From DTCV01 sp964641155 (lineage in GTDB: Archaea; Thermoproteota; Thermoprotei_A; Sulfolobales; NBVN01), in NCBI GenBank assembly GCA_964641155.1, contig CAZXJO010000001.1:186001-250000 (forward strand): 64,000 nucleotides of DNA, written 5' to 3'. A program made the position numbers and the translations under genes. Position 1 is the first letter of the stretch. Each line of letters begins with the position of its first letter. Below the pieces are notes generated by a model, which worked only from the letters and a program-made list of their open reading frames with translations, did no database searches and was not told where the DNA came from. Of this stretch, positions 8,453-17,180 are shown in pieces.

Positions 8453-8836
8453 TTATGGGTTTAAACTGTGGGGCCTGCCCCTCTCTAAAACTTCCTTAGG
8501 TATCTTATCTGAAAACTTTTTGAGGAAGCTGACGTCATCAGCAGCTTTACGTAGATCGTCCGGTAACATCCTCGGGATCTCGTCTAATATCGGGTACCAC
8601 CTCAAACACTTCTCACATACTAAGATCCCATCAACCACCTCAACTTTCAAGCATTCATCGCAGGGAGTTTCCTTAACATCCTTCACGTACGCGCCCCTGT
8701 ACCCGCAGTAGAGGTCGCAGAAGGGTTTCTCAACAGATGGAGTTCGTTGGTAGGTCTTCTCAGTGAAGACCACGAGTTTTAAGGGGAAGTTCTTACACAT
8801 AGGGCATGCTATGATGTTGATTAGTGAGTACTTCAC
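8453..8836 (-). CDS. Trm112-like zinc-ribbon protein
   Basis: A 127-residue protein. It opens with IIACPMCKNFPLKL and closes its ribbon with ILVCEKCLRWYPILDEIPRML, the two halves of the Trm112/UPF0434 zinc ribbon. An insertion between them carries further cysteines (FCDLYCGYRG, PCDECLK), giving four CxxC/CxxxC pairs. In other organisms Trm112 proteins stabilise and activate several RNA and protein methyltransferases. The start overlaps the end of glmM by four bases, so the two are translationally coupled. No methyltransferase partner adjoins, though Trm1 and fibrillarin lie nearby. Confidence 0.75.
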   Translation of the reverse strand: MKYSLINIIACPMCKNFPLKLVVFTEKTYQRTPSVEKPFCDLYCGYRGAYVKDVKETPCDECLKVEVVDGILVCEKCLRWYPILDEIPRMLPDDLRKAADDVSFLKKFSDKIPKEVLERGRPHSLNP

Positions 8837-10215
8837 CTCCTAATCACCTCATCTGTCAACTTCATAATCGTATTTAATAGTTTGTCGGCCGTTTCCCTAT
8901 CCTTAGCTTCGATGAATATGCGTATGAGTGGTTCCGTACCGCTGGGCCTCACTAAGAACCAGTAGTTAGGGTTGATGACCTTGATCCCGTCGATATCTAT
9001 GATCTCATCCTCGGCGAACGCTTCCATAAGCCTCTCCTTCACCGCGTTGAGGGCCTCATGCTTAAGCCTAGGGTCTATTCTGACCTTAGTCTTAATCACG
9101 TGTGTTTTAGGGAGCCTCTCGTACAGCTCATGGAGTCCCATCCCACTAAGCGCCACGCACTCCGACATGAGTGCTGCAGCCATAGCGCCATCCCTAACAT
9201 ATTGATGCCTACCATAAAGGAAGCCGCCGTTCTCTTCAAAGCCTAGTAAGGAACCTTCACGCATCATGGTTCTGGCAATGTTTATGCTTCCAACCTTAGT
9301 CCAAATCACCTCAACACCGTACTTACTTAGCACTTCAGCTATCATCGTACTGGATGAAATGGCCGTGACCACCTTCCTGGGGACTCCGGCCCCCTTATTA
9401 GTTAGTATGTGCTCGCATAGTATGATGGCTGCCCTGTCCCCTGGCAAAACCCTACCCAACCTATCTACGAAGATGGCCCTATCCGCGTCCCCATCATGAG
9501 CAACCCCGAAATCCGCTCCTAAAGACCTCACGACTACCGGTAAATCGCTTAAGTTTTCGGGAGTTGGTTCAGGACTACGGTATGGGAGTTGGGAGATATC
9601 ACAATTAAGTGTGAGGACTTTAACACCTAACCTCCTAAGCAGCTTGGGGGTCGTTAAGGAGCCAACATTGTTGGCACCGTCTACAACGACCTTCATTCCC
9701 TTCATCATTACAGGCTCCGTGGATATGTGCTCAATAATGCTGTCCACGTAGAAGTCGTTGACATCATCAACCCCCACAACGTCGTAGCCTAAAACGGACC
9801 ATGAAACCCTCCTGAACCTTAACTCATGGTAGAGTTCCTCAACAGCTTCTTCGACCTCCCTGGTTGCCTCTACACCATCGCTTAACACCAATTTCAAACC
9901 GCTGTATTCCGGAGGGTTGTGGCTGGCAGTTATCATGATGCCGGCGTCGAATCCTCGCTCCCTAACGTACAGCTGAAGTGCCGGCGTAGGCGTTAATCCA
10001 GCGTAAAACACCTTAATGCCAGTGGATATCAGTCCGGAGACAACCGCGTTGACTAAGAAGGCGTTGCCAGCCCTACCGTCACATCCCACTAATATCCTAT
10101 CCCCTTCTTTGAAGTATGAACCGATGGCCAGGGCGAGTCTTAACGCGTTCTCGGGCGTTAACCACTCATTAACTACACCCCTAACACCGTCGGTGCCGAA
10201 AAGCCTCTCACCCAC
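8833..10215 (-). CDS. glmM: Phosphoglucosamine mutase / phosphohexomutase
   Basis: A 460-residue alpha-D-phosphohexomutase starting with GTG. All four family signatures are visible: the phosphoserine loop MITASHNPP (Ser98), the metal-binding loop DGDADR, the sugar-specificity loop FEENGGFLYG, and the C-terminal phosphate-binding loop RPSGTEPLIRI. The opening GTDGVRG is typical of the GlmM branch. It converts glucosamine-6-phosphate to glucosamine-1-phosphate (or similar phosphohexoses) for UDP-sugar and glycan synthesis. It is the first gene of a minus-strand unit with the Trm112-like and DUF2153 genes. Confidence 0.9.
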   Translation of the reverse strand: MGERLFGTDGVRGVVNEWLTPENALRLALAIGSYFKEGDRILVGCDGRAGNAFLVNAVVSGLISTGIKVFYAGLTPTPALQLYVRERGFDAGIMITASHNPPEYSGLKLVLSDGVEATREVEEAVEELYHELRFRRVSWSVLGYDVVGVDDVNDFYVDSIIEHISTEPVMMKGMKVVVDGANNVGSLTTPKLLRRLGVKVLTLNCDISQLPYRSPEPTPENLSDLPVVVRSLGADFGVAHDGDADRAIFVDRLGRVLPGDRAAIILCEHILTNKGAGVPRKVVTAISSSTMIAEVLSKYGVEVIWTKVGSINIARTMMREGSLLGFEENGGFLYGRHQYVRDGAMAAALMSECVALSGMGLHELYERLPKTHVIKTKVRIDPRLKHEALNAVKERLMEAFAEDEIIDIDGIKVINPNYWFLVRPSGTEPLIRIFIEAKDRETADKLLNTIMKLTDEVIRR

Positions 10216-10337
10216 CGTAGAACCACCTGAGGTATTAAGCCTCTAAGGAGATTTTAACCTTATCATGCCTTAAGCGCTGACAATAAACTTAAACTGGATG
10301 ATGAGGTTAAAAAGAAGAGTAATATTTAATTCTACAT

Positions 10338-13295
10338 GTGTTTAGAAGTTGGGGGTTACCTATTGCTACTGAATATGTCAAATATCTAAATGATGTGTCC
10401 CGTAAATGGCAGGACGAGTGGAACAAGCGTAGGATATACGAGTCAGACCCCGAAAACAGGCCTAAGTTCTTCATAACTGCTGCCTTCATGTACCCTAACT
10501 CACCAGCGCACATAGGTCATGCCAGAGTTTACCTGATAGCAGATGTCCTAGCTAGATACGCAAGGATGTTAGGATTCAACACCCTGTACCCGATGGGTTT
10601 TCACTACACTGGGACCCCGATACTTGCGATGTCAGAGTCCATAGCCAAGGGAGATGCAACACTTATAAAGGAATTGGAGGAACTCTATGGACTAACCCCT
10701 GAAGACATCGCATTGCTTAGAGATCCCCTGCAGCTGGCCAGGTACTTCCACAGAAGGTCTAAGAAATCGATGATGGACTTCGGCCTAGGAATAGATTGGC
10801 GCAGAGAGTTCACGACTGTGGACCCCGAATTCCAATCGTTTATTAGATGGCAGTTTGAGAAGCTGAGGGAGAAGAACTTCATTGAGAGGGGTTCCCACCC
10901 AGTTGGTTGGTGCCCCAATCACCAAATGCCTGTCGGCATGCATGACACTAAGGATGATGTGGAGCCGGAGATAGGTGAGGTCACCGTAATAAATTTCATC
11001 GACTCCTCAGGGAAGGGCGTACTCTACCCGGTGGCTACGTTAAGACCGGAGACAGTTTTAGGAGTTACCAACCTTTGGGTTAGGGCTGACTCAGATTACT
11101 GCAGGTGCGAGGTATCATACAGCGATGGACGTAAGTACTCGTTGATCCTCTCATGTGATGCTGCTGAGAAAATATCATATCAGATGAGGGTTGAAATCGT
11201 TGAAAGGTTTAAGGGGTCCGAGCTAGTTGGTAGGGAAGCCGTGAACCCTCTAAGTGGGCTTAAAGTCCCTATCCTGAAGGCAGACTTCGTCGACCCTAAG
11301 TTCGGTACTGGTCTAGTCATGAGCGTTCCCGCGCACGCTCCGTACGACTACGTCGCGTTGATGGACCACTCTGAGAAAGAAGGTGTGTCGATGCCTCCAC
11401 CAATTCCTTTAATAACGCTTCAGGGATATTCCGAGGTACCTGCCAGGGACGTCGTAAACAAGCTAGGTATTAGGTCTCAAAAAGATGTTGAGTTACTTGA
11501 GAAAGCTACTAAGGAAATATACCTGGGCGAGTTCGCAAATGGTGTTATGAGGGATGATTTACAGAAGTTAGTCGCCGATGAGGTCATCCCTGGGAGTAGG
11601 GAGTTCGTAGGGAGAGAGGTCTGCGGTGCTCCAGTACCTAAGGCCAGGGAACGCATTAGGAAGTTCTTAGGGGACAACGGCTACGCTTTATCCATTTACG
11701 AAGTTATGAACAGACCCGTCTACTGCAGATGTGGGACTGAAATAGTGGTTAAGGTCCTAGAAAATCAGTGGTTCATAAATTACGGGGACATCAACTGGAA
11801 GAAGTTAGCTTTAGAGGCCCTTAGCAATATGAAGTTAACGCCTGAGGAAACCAGGAAACAATACGAGGCGACTGTTGAGTGGTTGCAGAGGAAGGCGTGT
11901 GCTAGGAGTAGGGGTTTGGGAACAGAACTTCCTTGGGAGAAGGGCTGGATCATTGAAAGCCTGAGCGACTCAACAATCTACATGGCCTTCTACACGGTGA
12001 TAAATAAGATCCGGGAGTACTCAATACCGTCCACCAGCCTGGTTAAGGAATTCTGGGACTACGTACTCCTAGGTGTTGGGGATGTTAAGGAGCTCAGCGA
12101 TAAGCTTAAGATCCCTGAAGAACGTCTAAGAAGTATTCGGGATGAATTCACCTACTGGTACCCTCTCGATGTTAGGTGCAGTGGTAAGGACTTGATACCG
12201 AACCACTTGACGTTCTTCATATTTAACCACGTTGCAATATTTCCGAAAGAGTTCTGGCCCAAGTCCATCGTCGTTAACGGCTGGGTTTTAAGGGAGGGTG
12301 AGAAGATGAGTAAGTCTAAGAGGAACATATTGACCTTAGAGGAAGCTATACGTAGGTACTCACCGGACGGTCTTAGGGCATCTTTAATGCTGTCAGCGGA
12401 GATCGACCAGGATTTGGATTTTAGGGAGGATTACGCGTACTCAGTTGTTGAACACATAAAGAACATAGAGTCCCTGATCGTTAAGGTGTACAGCAATGTC
12501 AATCGTTCCACGATTGGAGTCATGGATAGGTGGTTGATGAGCAGGCTGCAGAGACATATTAAGGAGGTTACAGAGGACTTGAACAACGTCAGGCTTAGGT
12601 CAGCTGCTGTGAGGATTTTCTACCTCATGTACCAGGACCTCATAGACTACATCAGCATCTCGGAGAACTCATTATCGAACGTGGTTGTCGAGTACGTGAA
12701 GTCTTGGATAAAGATGATGGCGCCGTACGTGCCCCACATAGCAGAGGAATTGTGGCATCGCATAGGTAATAACACGCTGGTGGTCAATGAGCGCTGGCCT
12801 ACATACATGGAAAACGAAGTTGATGTTGAGGCGGAACTATCAGTTGAGTTTGTGAAGACGTTGATAAACGATGTGAGGGAGATAGGCAGGCTTGTGAAGG
12901 AAGGTAAGGTGCTCTACTTATACGTAACCAGTAAGGAGAGGTACGCCGACCTGATCAATGTGTTGAGGTACGTAGCTGAAGGCAGGTCGTTGAACGACAT
13001 AATCAAGGACCTCAGTAAGGCTATAAGCCCTAAAGAATTAAGTGAGAGGGTTAGGAAGATTAAGAGGTTGTATGAGCTCGCAATCTCCTTAAGACCTGAG
13101 GTAAGGGAGCTTATAATGTCTTCAGGAGGTGTGGATGAGGGCTACGTTGTTAATTCATTAGCTAACTATATTAAGGCATCACTAAACGTTAATGAATTAC
13201 ATACCTATTACACAGATGACGTTAATGCCCCAGACCTCGGCGGTAAGAAGCGTTTAGCACTGCCCTTCAAGCCCGGCATATACGTAAGTTCCTAA
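10338..13295 (+). CDS. leuS: Leucyl-tRNA synthetase
   Basis: A 985-residue archaeal-type class I synthetase that charges tRNA-Leu. It has the HIGH motif (PAHIGHARVY, residues 56-65), a large CP1 editing domain with VTNLWVRAD and LRPETVLG, and the KMSKS motif (EGEKMSKSKRN, about residues 654-664), followed by a helical anticodon-binding domain and the archaeal C-terminal extension. The GTG start at 10338 is about 26 bases after a TTAAAAAG element near 10303-10310, consistent with a leaderless transcript. A later GTG at 10395 is possible but would remove a helix. It is a single-gene unit. Confidence 0.96.
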   Translation: MFRSWGLPIATEYVKYLNDVSRKWQDEWNKRRIYESDPENRPKFFITAAFMYPNSPAHIGHARVYLIADVLARYARMLGFNTLYPMGFHYTGTPILAMSESIAKGDATLIKELEELYGLTPEDIALLRDPLQLARYFHRRSKKSMMDFGLGIDWRREFTTVDPEFQSFIRWQFEKLREKNFIERGSHPVGWCPNHQMPVGMHDTKDDVEPEIGEVTVINFIDSSGKGVLYPVATLRPETVLGVTNLWVRADSDYCRCEVSYSDGRKYSLILSCDAAEKISYQMRVEIVERFKGSELVGREAVNPLSGLKVPILKADFVDPKFGTGLVMSVPAHAPYDYVALMDHSEKEGVSMPPPIPLITLQGYSEVPARDVVNKLGIRSQKDVELLEKATKEIYLGEFANGVMRDDLQKLVADEVIPGSREFVGREVCGAPVPKARERIRKFLGDNGYALSIYEVMNRPVYCRCGTEIVVKVLENQWFINYGDINWKKLALEALSNMKLTPEETRKQYEATVEWLQRKACARSRGLGTELPWEKGWIIESLSDSTIYMAFYTVINKIREYSIPSTSLVKEFWDYVLLGVGDVKELSDKLKIPEERLRSIRDEFTYWYPLDVRCSGKDLIPNHLTFFIFNHVAIFPKEFWPKSIVVNGWVLREGEKMSKSKRNILTLEEAIRRYSPDGLRASLMLSAEIDQDLDFREDYAYSVVEHIKNIESLIVKVYSNVNRSTIGVMDRWLMSRLQRHIKEVTEDLNNVRLRSAAVRIFYLMYQDLIDYISISENSLSNVVVEYVKSWIKMMAPYVPHIAEELWHRIGNNTLVVNERWPTYMENEVDVEAELSVEFVKTLINDVREIGRLVKEGKVLYLYVTSKERYADLINVLRYVAEGRSLNDIIKDLSKAISPKELSERVRKIKRLYELAISLRPEVRELIMSSGGVDEGYVVNSLANYIKASLNVNELHTYYTDDVNAPDLGGKKRLALPFKPGIYVSS

Positions 13296-13560
13296 CATAC
13301 CGCAACAGCAATGCAACGTCCCGTTCTGGTTTGGCGTTAACTTTCATCCCTCCCCTCCTCGTCTCATGGGAAGGCCTCCCCGAGAACTCATGAAGCCCAC
13401 ACCCAGACCTAACCCCCCCACATACAGGACACAGCCATGAGGCACATCCAAGAACAAACACCACGACAGCAAACAAACTCCACACAACACAGAAACAACC
13501 CCATAACCCCAATGTAAGGTGTTGAAGAATGGCTCAAGTTAGCGCGTGATTTTATACTAA
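13296..13560. other. Gap after leuS with a possible decayed mobile-element fragment
   Basis: No complete gene is seen between leuS and alba. The minus strand reads through a short frame containing a CPVCGG zinc-finger-like motif. A neighbouring frame, one base out of register, ends with GGLPMRRGGEG and a stop. CATGGGAAG at 13365-13373 recurs in a similar setting at 20853-20861 (70 and 71 bases after upstream stop codons). The fragment could be a TnpB-type remnant, but this is weak. Confidence 0.3.
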
Positions 13561-13570
13561 AAGCTTATAA
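13561..13570 (+). promoter_or_regulatory. TATA box of alba
   Basis: GCTTATAAAC about 57 bases before the coding start. A transcript starting near 13592 would carry the GGAGA ribosome-binding site at 13606-13610, eight bases before the GTG at 13619. Confidence 0.5.
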
Positions 13571-13618
13571 ACTCACCCCTAACATCATAACTGAGTAACC
13601 AGTAAGGAGATAGATAAG

Positions 13619-13924
13619 GTGTTAGGCATGGCTCAGTCAGGTCCGATCTCAAGTAATGTGGTACTGGTTGGTAAGAAACCTGTGATGAACTACGTACTAG
13701 CAACTCTAACATTACTAAACCAAGGCGTTGATGAGGTGCTAATAAAGGCTAGAGGCAGGGCAATTAGCAAGGCTGTCGACGCAGTTGAAATCGTTAGGAG
13801 TAGATTCCTGCCGGACAGAGTCTTAGTCAAGGACATAAAGGTTGGGAGTCAAGTAGTGACTGCTCAGAACGGAAAGCAGACTAGAGTGTCAACCATCGAG
13901 ATCTTAATATCTAAGAAAGACTAA
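13619..13924 (+). CDS. albA: DNA/RNA-binding protein Alba
   Basis: A 101-residue chromatin protein. The Alba signature is complete: NVVLVGKKPVMNYVLA, in which the lysine in GKKP is the residue regulated by acetylation in Sulfolobus, then VLIKARGRAISKAVDAVEI and a C-terminal beta hairpin with QTRVSTIEILI. Alba dimers coat DNA and also bind RNA. GTG at 13619 is preferred as start because the GGAGA at 13606-13610 is correctly spaced from it and too far from the ATG at 13628. It is monocistronic, with its own TATA box and a T-rich downstream terminator candidate. Confidence 0.95.
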   Translation: MLGMAQSGPISSNVVLVGKKPVMNYVLATLTLLNQGVDEVLIKARGRAISKAVDAVEIVRSRFLPDRVLVKDIKVGSQVVTAQNGKQTRVSTIEILISKKD

Positions 13925-13951
13925 CAAAACACTAACCAACCATTGTAAACA

Positions 13952-13990
13952 AAAATAGCTAACAAACATTTCAAAACGTTTTTTGTTGGC
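13952..13990 (+). terminator. T-rich terminator candidate after alba
   Basis: AACAAA near 13961 can pair with TTTGTT at 13982-13987, and a run of six T residues occupies 13979-13984. This is the only good termination-like signal between alba and the next plus-strand gene. Confidence 0.35.
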
Positions 13991-14074
13991 TTAACCGTTT
14001 TCAAGGTGTATAATTCGTTAATCTAACCATACTAATATAAGCGCATACAGAGGGGTTTTAGCTGGTGTTAGCTG

Positions 14075-14755
14075 TTGGGGCCATTGATACGTAGGCTCGG
14101 TACTTTGGGCAGACCACTTCTTCAAATAGCTATGGACTTCGTAACTTTAGATGAGGCGGTGAAACTTGTTAAGAAACTTGAAGGCTTGGACGTCGACGTG
14201 TTTGAAGTCGGAACTCCTTTAATTAAGTCTGAAGGCATCCGAGCTGTGAGGATTGTGAAGGCGTTAGCCTGCAACTCAGTTGTACTAGCTGATATGAAGA
14301 CTGCTGACACCGGTGGCTTAGAAACCAGGTTAGCTGCTGAGAACGGTGCTGACGCCATATCAGTCCTAGCCAGCGCTAACAACGAAGTAATTACATCAGC
14401 TTTGAGGGAGGCTGAGTCTTCAGGCATAGACGTCGTGGTTGACACCATAGGCAGGCTGAACACCTTAGACGTCATCAGGGAAGTGGTCCCGCTCGGGGTC
14501 CGAGTCGTTAACATTCACTTAGCCATTGACGTACAGATAGCCAGTGGTAAGACCATAGCAGACGTCCTAGACGTCGTAAAGGATGTGAAGAACTCATACA
14601 GCAACTTAATCATATCAGCATCTGGGGGTGTAAGACCTCACCACGTGAGGGACTTAGTGAAGGGCGGGGTCGATATAATCGTAATGGGTTCCGCAGTAAC
14701 TAAGGCGGCCAGCCCAGCTGATGTCGTTAAGGAAGCTCTTAAGTACGTAAAGTGA
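14075..14755 (+). CDS. hxlA: 3-hexulose-6-phosphate synthase (OMP-decarboxylase superfamily)
   Basis: A 226-residue TIM-barrel enzyme. It starts with the family pattern LQIAMDFVTLDEAV and has the metal-binding motif VLADMKTADTGGLE, where the DxKT...D arrangement separates hexulose-phosphate synthases from orotidylate decarboxylases (DxKxxD with different context). Further barrel strands include FEVGTPLIKSEG and VNIHLAID, ending in ISASGGVRP and IIVMGSAVT. In archaea without an oxidative pentose phosphate route it is used in reverse with 6-phospho-3-hexuloisomerase to supply ribulose-5-phosphate. The isomerase is neither fused nor adjacent. Start is TTG, about 38 bases after a TATA-like AATATAAG. 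Confidence 0.85.
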   Translation: MGPLIRRLGTLGRPLLQIAMDFVTLDEAVKLVKKLEGLDVDVFEVGTPLIKSEGIRAVRIVKALACNSVVLADMKTADTGGLETRLAAENGADAISVLASANNEVITSALREAESSGIDVVVDTIGRLNTLDVIREVVPLGVRVVNIHLAIDVQIASGKTIADVLDVVKDVKNSYSNLIISASGGVRPHHVRDLVKGGVDIIVMGSAVTKAASPADVVKEALKYVK

Positions 14756-14910
14756 TGTCTAAAGTTCTTTAAAAGTGCTTAGGTCATTGCGTGGGTTTCT
14801 CATCAGTTATCAGCGCTTATATACCTAATTCATCCCATGCTTTCCTAGTATATAAAATCCTTAAAAATGCATAATAATGTGAAAGGTGGTTACGTATCCA
14901 GTTCTACGGT

Positions 14911-14919
14911 GGGAGGAGG
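14911..14919 (+). promoter_or_regulatory. Strong Shine-Dalgarno sequence upstream of the GfcR-like gene
   Basis: GGGAGGAGG lies nine bases before an in-frame CTG at 14929 and 42 bases before the first ATG at 14962. The spacing suits the CTG and not the ATG, hinting at a non-standard start. Confidence 0.45.
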
Positions 14920-14961
14920 TACTGGGGCCTGAGGCTGAGGATCGAAGCTGTTGAGGCCCTA

Positions 14962-15576
14962 ATGGCTTATAAGGAAGTGTTCTCCTACGAAGAGCTTTCG
15001 AATAAGTTGGGCATACATGCATCAATGCTTTGTAGATATGCCCAAGGCCTGGCAGTACCCAACGAGCAAAACGTGAGGAAAGTTATTAACTCGCTGCTAA
15101 GTAAGGAATCCGTTAAGGAATACCTGTACAGGTACCTGAGTAAGAGCGGTTGGGACCTCCCCAAAGCACTCTCGAACCACAAAGTTTTGAACCTCTTAAG
15201 CCTCTACACATCAAATAAAATGCTGAGTAACTTGGCAGGCAGCGGGCTTAAGCTACTCATCTCCTTGCCCGGCGCGTCTGCACTGATCACCTCGTTGACA
15301 GCCATTAGGTTAGGCCTACCCATATACTTAATACATCGCACAGGTGTTGAGCCACCAACTGATTCTGTCAGCGGCTATGAGAGCGTCCCAGCACGTAGGG
15401 GGGACTACGTTGCAGCTATCGTTGACATGCTCACCTTGGAGAACTTAAACGTTATTGTGGAATACCTTAACAGACATGATTTAGTCCTCAAGTGTTTGAT
15501 TACCATAGTGCTCGTTGATAAAGCGTTAGAAAAAGCTGTGGGCAACCTCACACTCTTCGATTACTTAATCCCTTAA
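14962..15576 (+). CDS. GfcR-like transcriptional regulator: HTH plus degenerate phosphoribosyltransferase domain
   Basis: At least 204 residues. Residues 8-30 form a helix-turn-helix (YEELSNKLGIHASMLCRYAQG), given here in parts: YEELSNKLGI and MLCRYAQG. The remainder resembles the PRTase fold of archaeal GfcR regulators (LLISLPGASALITSLTAIRLGLP), though the usual DDVxTTG PRPP loop is not recognisable. GfcR controls sugar catabolism genes in haloarchaea. Here it is flanked by hexulose-phosphate synthase, enolase, FBP aldolase/phosphatase and TIM, which fits that role. The frame is open upstream of the ATG and encodes residues resembling the family N-terminus (LRIEAVEAL), so translation may begin earlier, possibly at a CTG at 14929. 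Confidence 0.62.
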   Translation: MAYKEVFSYEELSNKLGIHASMLCRYAQGLAVPNEQNVRKVINSLLSKESVKEYLYRYLSKSGWDLPKALSNHKVLNLLSLYTSNKMLSNLAGSGLKLLISLPGASALITSLTAIRLGLPIYLIHRTGVEPPTDSVSGYESVPARRGDYVAAIVDMLTLENLNVIVEYLNRHDLVLKCLITIVLVDKALEKAVGNLTLFDYLIP

Positions 15577-15605
15577 GATCTGGACCAATATTTCACACGC
15601 ATTTC

Positions 15606-16889
15606 CTAGATTAGTTTGGACTTACCCGCATATCTTGCCTCTTCACCCAACCAGTACTCAATTCTTAGGAGTTCATTGTACTTCGCAGTTCTCTCACCCC
15701 TTGCCGGTGCTCCAGTCTTTATAAGGCCTGTCTCATAAGCCACGCTTATATGCGCTATAGCGTTATCCTCCGTCTCACCGCTTCTGTGACTTATTATTGC
15801 TTTCCTACCGGAACTCATGAGCATTTTAATGCAGTCCTCGCTTTCCGCCAGCGTCCCGACCTGATTAATCTTAATTATACATCCATCAATAGAGTTAGAC
15901 GCTAACGCCTTCTTAATCCTCTCAACATTAGTCACCGTTAAATCATCACCTATCAGCAAGACACGCCCTCTAACCGCATTACGTAATTCTGAGAACTCCT
16001 CAAACCCTTCCTCATGGAACGGATCTTCAATGATCTTTATCGGGTATATGTCTACGAGCTCCCCGTAGAATTCGACCATGTCGGAGCTACTTAGCTCTTT
16101 GCCGTCCACCTTATAAACACCTTTATCTGCGTCATATATCTGTGAGGCAGCAACGTCTAACGCTAAGAACACGTCCGCTTCCTCAGAATATCCGGCCCGC
16201 CTAACAGAACTCACTAAAGCTTCCAAAGCCTCCGTTACCTTCCTCATAGGAGGTGCGTAACCTCCCTCATCACCCACATTAATCGCTGAAGGCCCGTACC
16301 TCTCCTTGAGGTACTTCCTGAGCTCCTTATAGATCTCAACGGCCACACGCAACGCCTCTGAGAACTTATCAGCCCCCACAGGCAATATCATGAATTCCTG
16401 GAAAGATAGTTCGTTACCGGCATGCGCTCCGCCGTTGATCAAATTCATTAGAGGTGTGGGGAGTAAGTTAGCTTTAAACCCACCCAAGAACTGGAAGAGG
16501 GGCACACCTAAAGTATCTGCTGCCGCTTTTACGTTAGCTAATGACGTGGCAGTTAACGAGTTAGCTCCCAACCTGGATTTGTTGGGGGTGCCGTCAAGCT
16601 CCACTAACTTCCTGTCCACATATCTATACATGCTTGAGTCCAGTCCCTTAATCGCGGGAGCTATGACTTTATTAACGTTCTCAACAGCCCTTAAAACGCC
16701 CTTACCCCCATACCTCTTACCGCCATCCCTCAACTCCAATGACTCGTAACTCCCTCTGGAAGCGCCCGACGGCGCAGCCGCCCTCCCAACACCCCCTCCC
16801 TCAGTCACAACAACTACCTCGACGGTGGGGTCACCCCTAGAATCAATTATCTGCAATGCGTACACATCGCTTATACTGAACGCGGACAC
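15606..16889 (-). CDS. eno: Enolase (2-phosphoglycerate dehydratase)
   Basis: About 428 residues. It interconverts 2-phosphoglycerate and phosphoenolpyruvate in the cytoplasm. Visible signatures are IIDSRGDPTVEV, LGANS, the catalytic SFQEFMI and GDEGGYAP, the metal ligands around IIEDPF and GDDLTVTN, the lysine in IIKINQVGTLAE, and SHRSGETED. A longer frame runs to 16961, but its first 24 codons overlap a TATA box (16921-16930), and enolases begin just before FSISDVYAL. GTG at 16889 (or 16898) is therefore the likely start on a leaderless or short-leader transcript. It belongs to the sugar-phosphate cluster. Confidence 0.95.
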   Translation of the reverse strand: MSAFSISDVYALQIIDSRGDPTVEVVVVTEGGGVGRAAAPSGASRGSYESLELRDGGKRYGGKGVLRAVENVNKVIAPAIKGLDSSMYRYVDRKLVELDGTPNKSRLGANSLTATSLANVKAAADTLGVPLFQFLGGFKANLLPTPLMNLINGGAHAGNELSFQEFMILPVGADKFSEALRVAVEIYKELRKYLKERYGPSAINVGDEGGYAPPMRKVTEALEALVSSVRRAGYSEEADVFLALDVAASQIYDADKGVYKVDGKELSSSDMVEFYGELVDIYPIKIIEDPFHEEGFEEFSELRNAVRGRVLLIGDDLTVTNVERIKKALASNSIDGCIIKINQVGTLAESEDCIKMLMSSGRKAIISHRSGETEDNAIAHISVAYETGLIKTGAPARGERTAKYNELLRIEYWLGEEARYAGKSKLI

Positions 16890-16920
16890 CGCACACACCA
16901 AACCATAAGTCAATTGTACA

Positions 16921-16930
16921 ATATATAAAT
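16921..16930 (-). promoter_or_regulatory. eno: TATA box of the enolase gene
   Basis: Minus-strand ATTTATATAT centred near 16926. A transcript starting about 26 bases on, near 16900, begins beside the GTG candidates at 16898 and 16889, which rules out the longer reading frame. Confidence 0.55.
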
Positions 16931-16940
16931 ATGAACGCAT

Positions 16941-17001
16941 GTGGGGGACGTGGTTAAGCAATCAGCCACCGCATCACTGGCTGGAGTCACGCATCCCCCA
17001 C
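16941..17001. other. Long two-part hairpin upstream of enolase, possible structured RNA
   Basis: GTGGGGGA (16941-16948) pairs with TCCCCCAC (16994-17001), CGTG pairs with CACG inside it, and CAGCCA (16963-16968) pairs with TGGCTG (16978-16983) around a nine-base loop. It lies just behind the enolase TATA box. The inner loops are too long for a standard H/ACA pocket and no kink-turn is seen, so function is open: attenuator, small RNA or protein-binding site. Confidence 0.35.
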
Positions 17002-17152
17002 AATTAAAGGTTATGAAGTAAAGAAAGTTTAAAACACATATCTTAAGCTACCCTCACACCATGATTACACAACACGTCAGGACGGAACGATGTGGGGGGT
17101 CGCGGCGCTTGACGCGTGATGGATGGAAATCAATTGGTAAGAACGTGTAAAG

Positions 17153-17160
17153 TTAAATAA
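17153..17160 (+). promoter_or_regulatory. TATA box for the C/D guide RNA
   Basis: TTAAATAA centred near 17156 would place the transcript start near 17182, immediately before the box C of the guide RNA at 17185. Confidence 0.45.
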
Positions 17161-17180
17161 CTTCGAACCCGTAATAAACG

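Noticed and set aside
10296..10303. Perfect box C-like GATGATGAG before leuS
   Set aside because: No CTGA follows within the range needed for a guide RNA.
13267..13512. Minus-strand 81-codon frame with CPVCGG
   Set aside because: It overlaps the end of leuS and has a hydrophobic, unlikely N-terminus; at best a frameshifted remnant.
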